A stretch of 5,479 nucleotides of DNA from Candidatus Odyssella thessalonicensis (GCA_005240015.1 SBBV01000175.1:1-5479); one strand, 5' to 3'. Positions 1 through 5,458 are shown, counted from the stretch's first letter. Notes: generated from the sequence alone by a model not told the origin. Made by a program: numbers and translations.

Positions 1-85
1 CATCGATTGCGACACCTGCAACTGGGCGTCGCCGCCATCATCGAAGGACGCCGGCGCCACCCAGTTGCAGGTGTCGCAATCGATG
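1..85. repeat. Perfect 26-bp inverted repeat at window edge (arms 1-26 and 60-85)
   Basis: Positions 60-85 are the exact reverse complement of positions 1-26, separated by 33 bases. The arms start CATCGATTGCG and end CGCAATCGATG. Both arms lie inside the ferredoxin-domain reading frame. The right arm encodes the cysteine motif, so that arm is very probably real coding sequence, and the left arm repeats it in reverse at the very first base of the window. Perfect identity and terminal position suggest a fold-back chimera at a contig end. A real cruciform or transcript hairpin cannot be excluded from sequence alone. Confidence 0.95.
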
Positions 86-150
86 CAGGTGGCGTCGACA
101 AAGAATTCGCCAGGTGCGTTGGTGGGAAGACGCTTCGCGAGGGCCGCCAT
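1..150 (-). CDS. Ferredoxin-like N-terminal domain protein, partial (3' end outside window)
   Basis: The minus strand reads 50 codons from an ATG at 150 to the window edge with no stop. Residues 15-35 (EFFVDATC-IDCDTC-NWVAPASF) carry Cys22, Cys25 and Cys28 in a CxxCxxC arrangement followed by W-x-AP-x-x-F. This is the pattern of the single-cluster ferredoxin-like domain heading a group of bacterial proteins, many of which continue into a metallo-beta-lactamase-fold hydrolase. The fourth cluster Cys would lie beyond the window. The VDxTCIDCxTC block is recognised from family knowledge; the MBL continuation is inference. No strong Shine-Dalgarno precedes the ATG. The gene diverges from the small coiled-coil gene at 455. 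Codons 42-50 (positions 1-26) are an exact reverse complement of positions 60-85, so the last residues seen (AQLQVSQSM) may be an assembly artefact. I trust codons 1-41 more than the rest. Confidence 0.7.
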   Translation of the reverse strand, partial: MAALAKRLPTNAPGEFFVDATCIDCDTCNWVAPASFDDGGDAQLQVSQSM

Positions 151-317
151 GATCTGGATTTTGCCGCTGCCGATCTTAGATAAGTTGCGGCTCGCGCCGG
201 GCAATCGCCTGCAGGGCTTGCAGCGGATCGACGCACTGCCGCGGCGCGCGCATGGTGAAATATTGGGAAAGAAGAAGTGCGTGGCGGCGCCTTGATGCTG
301 CCACGCGGGCGGGGTGA

Positions 318-433
318 AACCGGTGCCAAGAGCCGAGCACGGCCTGGGGCACGGGAAATCCGGTTCGGAGATGGGGTATAGCTCCGCGGGTATGAACCGC
401 GGGGCGAGGGTTGCTGCCTGCAGGAGCGGCAGC
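318..433 (+). ncRNA. Candidate structured 5' leader of the 455-754 gene (three potential hairpins)
   Basis: Three adjacent potential stems were found by eye. First, a nested stem: AACCGG (318-323) with CCGGTT (360-365), then TGCC (324-327) with GGCA (348-351), then GCCG (332-335) with CGGC (340-343) closing an AGCA loop. An 8-base 3' bulge (352-359) sits in the middle. Second, GCTCCGCGG (381-389) pairs with CCGCGGGGC (397-405), nine pairs including one G-U, with a seven-base loop GTATGAA. Third, GCTGCC (413-418) pairs with GGCAGC (428-433). The series stops 7 bases before the Shine-Dalgarno of the next gene. GC-rich DNA folds readily by chance and I recognise no known riboswitch class, so this is a candidate only. 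Confidence 0.3.
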
Positions 434-440
434 GGGGGGC

Positions 441-448
441 GAGAGGAG
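441..448 (+). promoter_or_regulatory. Ribosome binding site for the coiled-coil gene
   Basis: GAGAGGAG ends six bases before the ATG at 455. This strong Shine-Dalgarno fixes the start there rather than at the in-frame ATG at 314, whose translation would be a low-complexity Gly/Arg/Ser extension and which has no comparable site. Confidence 0.75.
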
Positions 449-454
449 CGAAGC

Positions 455-754
455 ATGCCGAACAACGGTCTCGACGAACACGAGAAGCTGGTGCCGCACT
501 TCGCCACGCGGGCGGAGATCGCGGAGCTGCGCGAGAAGGTGATGAGCCTGCAGACCATCCTGCGCGCGATCGCGGAAAGGCAGGGTGCCGATCCCGACCT
601 GCTCGAGGAATGGTCGCTCTGCATGGGGCAGTTCAAGTCCGAGCCCGGACGCGCACTGGCGACCGCGCAGCGCGTCGCCGTCAGTATCGCGCGCACGGGG
701 CCCGGCTTCGCGGCGCAACGCGGCGCGCCGGCGGCTCTCGATACGGACGACTAA
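455..754 (+). CDS. Small coiled-coil protein of unknown function (99 aa)
   Basis: I do not recognise this family. The product is soluble-looking, with no signal peptide or membrane segment. After a polar start (MPNNGLDEHEKLVPHF), residues 18-43 form a regular heptad: Ile22, Leu25, Val29, Leu32, Leu36 and Ile39 are spaced 3-4-3-4-3, as expected for a short coiled coil of about three heptads and likely self-association. A second acidic helix follows (GADPDLLEEWSLCMGQF, about 44-60). The tail is Ala/Gly/Arg-rich and ends in Asp-Thr-Asp-Asp. The balanced charge of residues 1-60, the strong ribosome binding site and a terminator-like palindrome 29 bases after the stop support a real gene. The opposite-strand frame has shadow-like composition. 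It diverges from the ferredoxin-domain gene and converges on yqgE. A role such as an adaptor or small regulator would be guesswork. Confidence 0.65.
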   Translation: MPNNGLDEHEKLVPHFATRAEIAELREKVMSLQTILRAIAERQGADPDLLEEWSLCMGQFKSEPGRALATAQRVAVSIARTGPGFAAQRGAPAALDTDD

Positions 755-783
755 TACCGACGGCCCTTGGTGATGTCGGCGGC

Positions 784-806
784 AAAAAGGGGTCAGACCC
801 CTTTTT
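784..806 (+). terminator. Probable terminator of the coiled-coil gene
   Basis: A GGGGTC/GACCCC hairpin followed by five T lies 29 bases after the stop at 754, which is rho-independent terminator architecture on the plus strand. The upstream A run makes it symmetrical, so it could also act on leftward transcription. Confidence 0.6.
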
Positions 807-844
807 CGCTTCGACAGCGAGCTCCGGCGATAGCCGAAATCCCG

Positions 845-866
845 AAAAGGGGTCTGACCCCTTTTT
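845..866 (-). terminator. Probable terminator of the yqgE transcript
   Basis: On the minus strand the second palindrome gives a GGGGTC/GACCCC hairpin followed by four T, beginning about 50 bases beyond the yqgE stop at 916. With the copy at 784 it would insulate two convergent transcripts from each other. Confidence 0.55.
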
Positions 867-915
867 GCAACCGATCAACGGTTGGGGCTGTTGGTATGAG
901 CAGCCGCGGGATCGG

Positions 916-1524
916 TCAGAGGTCCTGCGTGCGCGAACGCCAGGCGCGCTCCCATTTCTCGGCGTGATCGGCGCCGAACAACAGCTCCGCGTCGCCCCCG
1001 ATCACGGCCCAGCCCTTCATCTCCAATTCGCGTTCGAGCTGGCCCGGCGACCAGCCGGCGTAGCCGGCCGCGAGAATCGTGTGTTTCGGCCCGCGTCCTT
1101 CGGCGATCGCCGCGAGCGCCTCGCGCGGCGGCGAGAGCGCGATGCCCGGCGCCACCACGAGCGTCGATTCGGTTTTGAAATCGTCCGAGTGCACCAGCAG
1201 CACGCGCTCGAGCTGCACCGGCCCGCCCCAGAACAGCTGCAGCTCGACGCCGGCACCCTGCCCTTCGCGCAGGTCGAGGCCGAGCGCGCGCAGCAATTCG
1301 GTCACCGGGCGCTTGGCGCCCGGCCGGTTGATGACGATGCCCATGGCGCCGTCGTCCGAGTGCGCAATCATGTAGATGACCGTGTTCGCGAAGCGCGGAT
1401 CGGGCATGGCCGGATCGGCAACGAGGAACTTCCCCTTGAGCGACGACGCGGGCGCCTCTTGCCCCTGCGCTGCCGGCGCGAGGGCGAGAATCCCAACGAG
1501 GAAAGCCAGGATTGTGTAGCGCAT
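916..1524 (-). CDS. yqgE: YqgE/AlgH family protein with N-terminal signal peptide
   Basis: This is a 202-residue member of the YqgE/AlgH (UPF0301, DUF179) family, whose biochemical role is not established. Family blocks appear in order: DPRFANTVIYMIAHSDDGAMG (about 42-62), the IVINRP segment ending at Pro68, GGPV (100-103), AGYAGWSPGQLERE (about 153-165), GWAVIGGD (171-178) and a C-terminal LLF...KWERAW (181-195). The first 21 residues (MRYTILAFLVGILALAPAAQG) form a signal peptide with a short positive start, a hydrophobic core and an Ala-x-Gly cleavage site before Gln22. The mature protein is therefore predicted to be periplasmic, whereas the E. coli form (about 187 residues) lacks such a leader. 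A good Shine-Dalgarno precedes this start, so the leader is unlikely to be a mis-annotated extension. It lies downstream of the VOC gene in the same orientation across a 152-base gap and may be co-transcribed or have its own promoter. Confidence 0.93.
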   Translation of the reverse strand: MRYTILAFLVGILALAPAAQGQEAPASSLKGKFLVADPAMPDPRFANTVIYMIAHSDDGAMGIVINRPGAKRPVTELLRALGLDLREGQGAGVELQLFWGGPVQLERVLLVHSDDFKTESTLVVAPGIALSPPREALAAIAEGRGPKHTILAAGYAGWSPGQLERELEMKGWAVIGGDAELLFGADHAEKWERAWRSRTQDL

Positions 1525-1530
1525 CGCTCA

Positions 1531-1540
1531 CCTTTTCCTC
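1531..1540 (-). promoter_or_regulatory. Ribosome binding site of yqgE
   Basis: The minus strand reads GAGGAAAAGG ending six bases before the ATG at 1524. It supports the start that includes the signal peptide over an internal methionine. Confidence 0.65.
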
Positions 1541-1631
1541 GGCCGCGCGCGGGCCGGAGGAGGAGGACCAGCGAGCCGCACGGCGGCGGAAGCGCACGCT
1601 GCAGCCGTCCTCGCCGGTCCAGCTAATTTTC

Positions 1632-1674
1632 CGCACCCTCACCCTACCTTTCCCCGCCAATCGCGGGAGAGGGA
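1632..1674 (-). repeat. Imperfect hairpin of the CCCTCACCC...GGGAGAGGG type
   Basis: The plus strand reads CACCCTCACCCTACC, then CTTTCCCCGC, loop CAATC, then GCGGGAGAGGG. The core stem is CCCGC (1653-1657) with GCGGG (1663-1667). It extends past one C-A mismatch through C/T-rich bases pairing with GAGGG, including G-U pairs. From memory, hairpins of this composition preceded by CCCTCACCC are common dispersed intergenic elements in Pseudomonadota. Here one begins within a few bases of the VOC stop codon (1677) and may attenuate or stabilise the leftward transcript. No T run follows on the minus strand, so it is not a standard intrinsic terminator. Confidence 0.5.
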
Positions 1675-1676
1675 AT

Positions 1677-2096
1677 TCATGGCTCCGCGCCCGGCCCCAA
1701 GGGCTGGCCGTAGCTGAACTCGACCGCGTTGCCGTCGGGATCGGCAATGCCGCAGTAGTAGCCCACGGGATATGGCTCCTCGCGCGCCGGCCAGATGAGG
1801 CAATCGGCGCGGCGCGCGCGCTCGGCAACGGCGTCGACGGCGGCGCGGCTCTCGAGCGCGAAGCCCAAATGGCTGTAGTCGCGCTCGGCGCGGCTCCGCT
1901 CGGGGCCGCCCGAAACCAAGACGAAGATGAATTCCTTCTCGCGGCCGGGCTCGGCGAGCCAGGCCACCGCCGCGCCGGTCGCGGGATCGCGCCGCTCGTG
2001 CACCGGCAGGAGGCCGCAGAATTCGCGGTAGAACGCGACGCTCTTCGCGAGATCGCGGCAATGCAGCGCTACATGCGTCATCACCGGCCGCGCCAT
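1677..2096 (-). CDS. VOC family (glyoxalase/bleomycin-resistance fold) protein
   Basis: This is a 139-residue single-domain vicinal oxygen chelate protein, usual length for the family. The two beta-alpha-beta-beta-beta modules are visible: MTHVALHCRDLAKSVAFYREF (about 6-26) with GLLPVHE, and YSHLGFALES (74-83) with the closing GIADPDGNAVEFSYG (116-130). Likely metal ligands are His8, His76 and Glu126. The fourth position falls in EKEFIFVLV (53-61) and I cannot assign it with confidence. Family members act on glutathione or thiol adducts, extradiol dioxygenase substrates or antibiotics, so the substrate cannot be named. Glyoxalase I-like activity is possible but unproven. The ATG lies 4 bases after the ABC exporter stop, with GGGGAG inside the end of that gene as ribosome binding site, so the two are almost certainly co-transcribed and translationally coupled. 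A second in-frame ATG at Met6 is an alternative start. Confidence 0.92.
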   Translation of the reverse strand: MARPVMTHVALHCRDLAKSVAFYREFCGLLPVHERRDPATGAAVAWLAEPGREKEFIFVLVSGGPERSRAERDYSHLGFALESRAAVDAVAERARRADCLIWPAREEPYPVGYYCGIADPDGNAVEFSYGQPLGPGAEP

Positions 2097-2100
2097 CGAA

Positions 2101-4008
2101 CTACTCCCCGGCGGCGGCCGCGGCGACGAGGCGATCCTTGTCCTCCGCGATCTCGGGCGGCTCCTTGGCGGCTTCGCCGCTCGCCGCCTCCTGCTGGCGG
2201 CGCCAGAGTGCTGCGTAGACGCCGTCGCGCGCGAGCAGCTCGCCGTGCCGCCCGCGCTCGACGATGCGGCCCCGATCGAGCACGATGATCTCGTCGGCGT
2301 CGATGACGGTCGAGAGCCGATGCGCGATCACGAGCGTGGTGTGATCGGCCGAGACCTCGCGCAGGTTGGACTGGATCTCCTTCTCGGTGTGCGTATCGAG
2401 CGCCGAGGTCGCCTCGTCGAAGATCAGGATGCGCGGGCGCTTCAGGATCGTGCGCGCGATGGCGACGCGCTGCTTCTCGCCGCCCGAGAGCTTCAAGCCG
2501 CGCTCGCCGACCATGGCGTCGTAGCCGTCGGGCAGGTTGGCGATGAACTGGTGGAGATGCGCGAGCCGCGCCGCCTCCTCGATCTCGGCGCGCGTGGCGC
2601 CGGGCCGGCCGTAGGCGATGTTGTAGTAGAGCGTGTCGTTGAACAGCACCGTGTCCTGCGGGACGATGCCGATCGCGTTGCGCAAGCTCGCCTGCGTCAC
2701 GTCGCGGATGTCGTGGCCGTCGATGCGCACCGAGCCGCCCTCGACGTCGTAGAAGCGAAACAGGATGCGCGAAATGGTGGACTTGCCGGCGCCGCTCGGG
2801 CCCACGATCGCAACGGTCTTGCCCGCCGGCACCGCGAACGAGACGTCGTGCAGGATCGAGCGCCGCTCCTCGTAGCGGAAGCTCACCTTGTCGAACACCA
2901 CCTCGCCGCCCGCCACGCGGAGCGGCTGCGCGCCCGGCTTGTCCTCGATCTCGCGATGCACACGCAGCAAGCTGAACATCGATTCCATGTCGACGAGCGC
3001 CTGCTTCACCTCGCGATACATGAAGCCGAGCATGTTGAGCGGCTGGTAGAGCTGGAGGAGATAGGCGTTGACCAGCACGAACTCGCCGACGGTCATGGTG
3101 CCGGCGACGACGCCGACGCCGGCGCAGTACATGACGAGCGTCAGGCCGATTGCAATGATGAAGCCCTGGCCGACGTTCAACAGCGAGAGGCTCTGGTCGG
3201 AAAGCACGGCCGCGCGCTCGTAGCGGCGCATCGCCTTGTCGAAGCGGTTGGCCTCGTGCTGCTCGTTGCCGAAGTACTTGACGGTTTCGTAGTTGAGCAG
3301 GCTGTCGATCGCCTTGGTGCTGGCCTCGCTGTCGCTCTCGTTGAGCTGGCGGCGGAACTTGATGCGCCATTCGGTGACCAGCACCGTGTAGGCCGAATAG
3401 ACCGCGACCGTGACCAGCACGATCAGCGCGAACCAGAAATCGAGCAGCGCCCAGAGCACGACCGTGACCAGCGCGATCTCGACGATGGTCGGGAAGATCG
3501 TGAACAGCGTCCACGACAGGAGGTTCTCGATGCCCTTGGTGCCGCGCTCGATCGCGCGCGAGAGGCCGCCGGTCTGGCGCTCCAGGTGATAGCGCAGCGA
3601 TAGCGAATGGAGATGGCGGAAGGTGCGCAGCGCCAGCTGGCGCATCGCGCGATGGCCGACCTTGGCGAAGATCGCGTCGCGCAGCTCGGCGAACGCCACG
3701 CCGAACACGCGCGCAGCGCCGTAGGCGATGAGCACCGCGATCGGAACCGCCGCCACGGCGGCGCCGCCGGTCGGCGAAAGCGCGTCAACGGCCTCCTTGA
3801 ACAGGATCGGGACGTAGACGACCGTGACCTTGGCAAGCACGAGGCACGCCAGCGCCGCGACGACGCGGATGCGCAGCTCGAGCCAATCCTCTTCGGCCGG
3901 CGCGCGCGGCCAGAGATAGGGCAAGAGCGTCGCCAGCGCGCGCCGCCCATAACCGGGCGGCGGGCCTTTCTCTTTTGTCGCTTCGGATTTAGGAGGAGGG
4001 GGAGTCAT
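2101..4008 (-). CDS. ABC exporter, fused permease-ATPase, Atm1/ABCB7-like
   Basis: This is a complete 635-residue half-transporter expected to work as an inner-membrane homodimer. Residues 1-40 are a Pro/Lys-rich cytoplasmic leader. Six membrane helices follow (about 48-335). The ATPase domain starts near 368: A-loop Tyr379, Walker A GPSGAGKST (403-411), Q-loop Gln451 in VPQDTVLF, signature LSGGE (507-511), Walker B ILIFDE (527-532) and H-loop His563, all intact. The segment LLNYETVKYFGNEQHEANRFDKAM (237-260) and the sixth-helix PLNMLGFMYRE (323-333) are typical of the Atm1/ABCB7/HMT1 group, where these regions line the glutathione-binding cavity. That family exports glutathione (poly)sulfide or metal-thiol conjugates and supports Fe-S cluster maturation and metal tolerance. 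The exact substrate is inference. The charged Ala/Glu-rich tail (607-635) is probably dispensable. It heads the operon with the VOC gene. The ATG lacks a clear Shine-Dalgarno. Confidence 0.96.
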   Translation of the reverse strand: MTPPPPKSEATKEKGPPPGYGRRALATLLPYLWPRAPAEEDWLELRIRVVAALACLVLAKVTVVYVPILFKEAVDALSPTGGAAVAAVPIAVLIAYGAARVFGVAFAELRDAIFAKVGHRAMRQLALRTFRHLHSLSLRYHLERQTGGLSRAIERGTKGIENLLSWTLFTIFPTIVEIALVTVVLWALLDFWFALIVLVTVAVYSAYTVLVTEWRIKFRRQLNESDSEASTKAIDSLLNYETVKYFGNEQHEANRFDKAMRRYERAAVLSDQSLSLLNVGQGFIIAIGLTLVMYCAGVGVVAGTMTVGEFVLVNAYLLQLYQPLNMLGFMYREVKQALVDMESMFSLLRVHREIEDKPGAQPLRVAGGEVVFDKVSFRYEERRSILHDVSFAVPAGKTVAIVGPSGAGKSTISRILFRFYDVEGGSVRIDGHDIRDVTQASLRNAIGIVPQDTVLFNDTLYYNIAYGRPGATRAEIEEAARLAHLHQFIANLPDGYDAMVGERGLKLSGGEKQRVAIARTILKRPRILIFDEATSALDTHTEKEIQSNLREVSADHTTLVIAHRLSTVIDADEIIVLDRGRIVERGRHGELLARDGVYAALWRRQQEAASGEAAKEPPEIAEDKDRLVAAAAAGE

Positions 4009-4017
4009 ACTGCTGAT

Positions 4018-4045
4018 AACCTAGCGTCGAAACCTTCCCGAACAA
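4018..4045 (-). promoter_or_regulatory. Possible promoter of the ABC exporter operon
   Basis: On the minus strand TTGTTC (4045-4040) is followed after 16 bases by TAGGTT (4023-4018), a weak match to -35/-10 elements. Transcription would begin only a few bases before the ATG at 4008, consistent with the missing Shine-Dalgarno, which would make the message nearly leaderless. Both hexamers are poor matches. Confidence 0.2.
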
Positions 4046-4102
4046 GGGCCGGCACAAGCCGCTGGCGGGCGGTTGCACCTTGCCGAGCAGAAAGGCAACG
4101 CG

Positions 4103-4912
4103 ATGACGAAGATCTTCCGGGCTTTGGCGCTGCTTCTGGCGGCGGGAACGGCGCACGCCGCCGAGCCCGCGGCGCCGGCCAAGACGCTCGAGGCCGAGTA
4201 CATCGTCACCTGGCTCGGCCTCCCCGTCTACGCCGCCAAGATCGCGATCGCGTGGAACGGCGAGCGCTACCGCCTGCGCTTCCACGCGGAGGCGGTCGGC
4301 ATCCTGCGCCTCGCCACCAACACGACGACCGTCGAGTGGGAGACCACCGGCCGCCGCGCGGAGGGCGAGGTCCAGCCCGAGCGCTTCCTGCAGGCGAACA
4401 CGTTCCGCAAGCAGACGCGCCGGATCACGCTCGCCTATTCCGCCAAGGGACCGCCGGCGGTGAGCGTGGCGCCGCCCGAAAGCCCCGGCAAGCGGCCGCC
4501 CGTCCCCGAACCGCTCAAGGCCGGCACGCTCGATCCGCTCTCCGCCACGTTCGCCGCGCTCGCCAAGCCGCTCGACGCCAAAACCTGCGGCTACGACGCC
4601 AAGGTGTTCGAAGGGCTGCGCCGCACCGATGTGCGCCTCGAGCATGCGGGCGCCGAGCGCACGCCCGCGCATCGCCTGCCCGGCCTCGACCGCCAGGCGA
4701 TTGTCTGCCGCATGCACGCCAAGCGCGTCGCCGGCTACGAGCCCAAGCATTTCAAGCAGAACCCAGAACCGCTGCCGCCGGCGATACTATGGGTTGCAAA
4801 ACATGCGGAAGCCGGCCTCTGGCTGCCGGCCCAGCTCCGCTACGAGTCGCAGGTCGGCCCGATCTATGCGCGGCTCACGCGCGTGAAATCGGCCAATGGC
4901 GGCAGCCTCTAG
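4103..4912 (+). CDS. DUF3108 family periplasmic protein
   Basis: The product is 269 residues of unknown biochemical role. Residues 1-19 (MTKIFRALALLLAAGTAHA) form a signal peptide with an Ala-His-Ala cleavage site before Ala20, so the protein should be exported. The body begins with beta-rich sequence (LEAEYIVTWLGLPVYAAKIAIAW, about 29-51) and continues with the DUF3108 pattern: NTTTVEWETTGRRAEGEVQPERF, a Pro-rich linker (117-138), LDPLSATFAAL (143-153), CGYDAKVFEGLRR (162-174) and a second Cys202 in IVCRMHAKRVAGYEP. Cys162 and Cys202 occupy positions that are usually cysteine in the family and may form a disulfide. A TTG ten codons upstream is in frame, but the ATG at 4103 has AAAGG about eight bases before it and a much better signal-peptide start. 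It diverges from the ABC exporter and is followed by the DinB gene 30 bases later, probably as one transcript. Confidence 0.87.
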   Translation: MTKIFRALALLLAAGTAHAAEPAAPAKTLEAEYIVTWLGLPVYAAKIAIAWNGERYRLRFHAEAVGILRLATNTTTVEWETTGRRAEGEVQPERFLQANTFRKQTRRITLAYSAKGPPAVSVAPPESPGKRPPVPEPLKAGTLDPLSATFAALAKPLDAKTCGYDAKVFEGLRRTDVRLEHAGAERTPAHRLPGLDRQAIVCRMHAKRVAGYEPKHFKQNPEPLPPAILWVAKHAEAGLWLPAQLRYESQVGPIYARLTRVKSANGGSL

Positions 4913-4942
4913 CGCAGCCTGCCCGGACGCAAGGGTTGGAAA

Positions 4943-5458
4943 ATGATCTCGGCTGACTATGCGCGCACCATGGCGCGCTACAATCATTGGATGAATGATG
5001 TGATCTATGCGGCGGCCGCGCGCCTCTCCGACGCGCAGCGCAAGCGCGACCTCGGCGCGTTCTTCAAGTCGCTGCACGGCACGCTCAACCACATCCTCGT
5101 GGGCGATCGCTTATGGCTCGGGCGCTTTACCGGCGCGCCGGTGCGCTTCCCGTCTCTCGCGCACGAGATCGCGTCCGACTTCGCGGACTTGAGACGCGAG
5201 CGCGCCGAGACCGATGCGGCCATCGACGCCTACGCCGCGGCGCTGACGCCCGCGCGCCTGGCCGAGCCGCTCGTCTACCGCACCTTCCTCAATCCGCGCG
5301 ACGTCTCGTTCCCGCTCGGCTTCGCGCTCATGCACTTTTTCAACCATCAGACGCACCACCGCGGACAGGCGACGACGCTGCTGATGCAGCTCGGCGTCGA
5401 TCCGGGGCTCACCGATCTGATCTACCTGCCGGGGATGGAGCAAAGCGCGCACGCCTAA
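4943..5458 (+). CDS. DinB family putative metalloprotein
   Basis: This is a 171-residue DinB-fold protein, complete and of normal length (four-helix bundle). His50 (SLHGTLNHILVGDRLWLGRF), His135 and His139 (FFNHQTHHRGQ) form the expected metal-binding triad. YNHWMNDVIYAAAARLS (13-29) is the typical first helix, and the C terminus (LGVDPGLTDLIYLPGM) matches the usual end of the fold. DinB-fold proteins include thiol-dependent S-transferases (bacillithiol, mycothiol or glutathione) and many members without known substrate. The original DinB was found as a damage-inducible gene in Bacillus and is unrelated to DNA polymerase IV. AAGGGTTGGAAA before the ATG serves as ribosome binding site. It follows the DUF3108 gene at 30 bases and is probably co-transcribed. 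Only 21 bases follow the stop, so no terminator can be judged. Confidence 0.93.
   Translation: MISADYARTMARYNHWMNDVIYAAAARLSDAQRKRDLGAFFKSLHGTLNHILVGDRLWLGRFTGAPVRFPSLAHEIASDFADLRRERAETDAAIDAYAAALTPARLAEPLVYRTFLNPRDVSFPLGFALMHFFNHQTHHRGQATTLLMQLGVDPGLTDLIYLPGMEQSAHA

Larger units (their letters stand above)
151..454. other. Divergent intergenic region, about 300 bases
   Basis: This stretch lies between the leftward ferredoxin-domain gene and the rightward coiled-coil gene and must hold the promoters for both. Positions 151-317 show no convincing gene or clear -35/-10 pair. There is one relatively A/T-rich island at about 255-283 (GAAATATTGGGAAAGAAG) where a promoter could sit. Positions 318-433 are rich in inverted repeats and are described separately. 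Open frames crossing the region have arginine-, proline- and histidine-heavy composition and no ribosome binding site, so I do not call them. Confidence 0.6.
784..866. repeat. Inverted pair of REP-like palindromes (BIME-like)
   Basis: Copy 1 (784-806) is AAAAAGGGGTC, A, then GACCCCTTTTT: two perfect 11-base arms around one base. Copy 2 (845-865) is AAAAGGGGTC, T, then GACCCCTTTT. The central base is A in one and T in the other, so copy 2 is copy 1 in reverse orientation. Counting flanks, 782-805 is the exact reverse complement of 845-868. The spacer contains two small stems of its own: CGCT (807-810) with AGCG (816-819), and CGGC (825-828) with GCCG (833-836) around GATA. From memory, GGGGTCAGACCCC palindromes are dispersed, multicopy intergenic elements in several proteobacterial groups, and some such repeats are associated with REP-associated Y1 transposases. 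No transposase is present here. Confidence 0.85.

Noticed and set aside
367..420. Resemblance to the 5' part of a fluoride (crcB) riboswitch: GGAGATGG...CTCC followed by GAACCGC
   Set aside because: GGAG (367-370) can pair with CTCC (382-385), but the downstream hairpin is misplaced, the CTGATG core and the pseudoknot partner are missing, and the downstream gene is not a fluoride exporter.
373..435. tRNA-like start (GGGGTATAGCTC)
   Set aside because: No anticodon arm, no GGTTCRA T-loop and no matching acceptor 3' strand follow.
176..718. 180-codon open frame on the minus strand
   Set aside because: Arg/Pro/His-heavy composition, no ribosome binding site, and it overlaps the better-supported plus-strand gene at 455-754. 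The short internal ATG version (253 to 176) also lacks a ribosome binding site.
681..967. Short frames with the repeated peptide KKGSDPF
   Set aside because: The peptide is the translation of the GGGGTC-N-GACCCC palindromes and reflects the DNA repeat, not a protein.
3989..4002. AGGAGGAGGGGGAG on the plus strand, looking like a strong Shine-Dalgarno
   Set aside because: It lies within the antisense of the first ABC exporter codons (Pro-Pro-Pro-Pro-Lys-Ser), and no plausible start follows it at the right distance.
2245..4956. Two long plus-strand open frames of about 450 codons each, antisense to the ABC exporter and beyond
   Set aside because: They arise from G/C at third positions of the minus-strand ABC gene and the plus-strand DUF3108 gene. 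Their composition is low-complexity and no domain is recognisable, while the competing frames carry intact family motifs.
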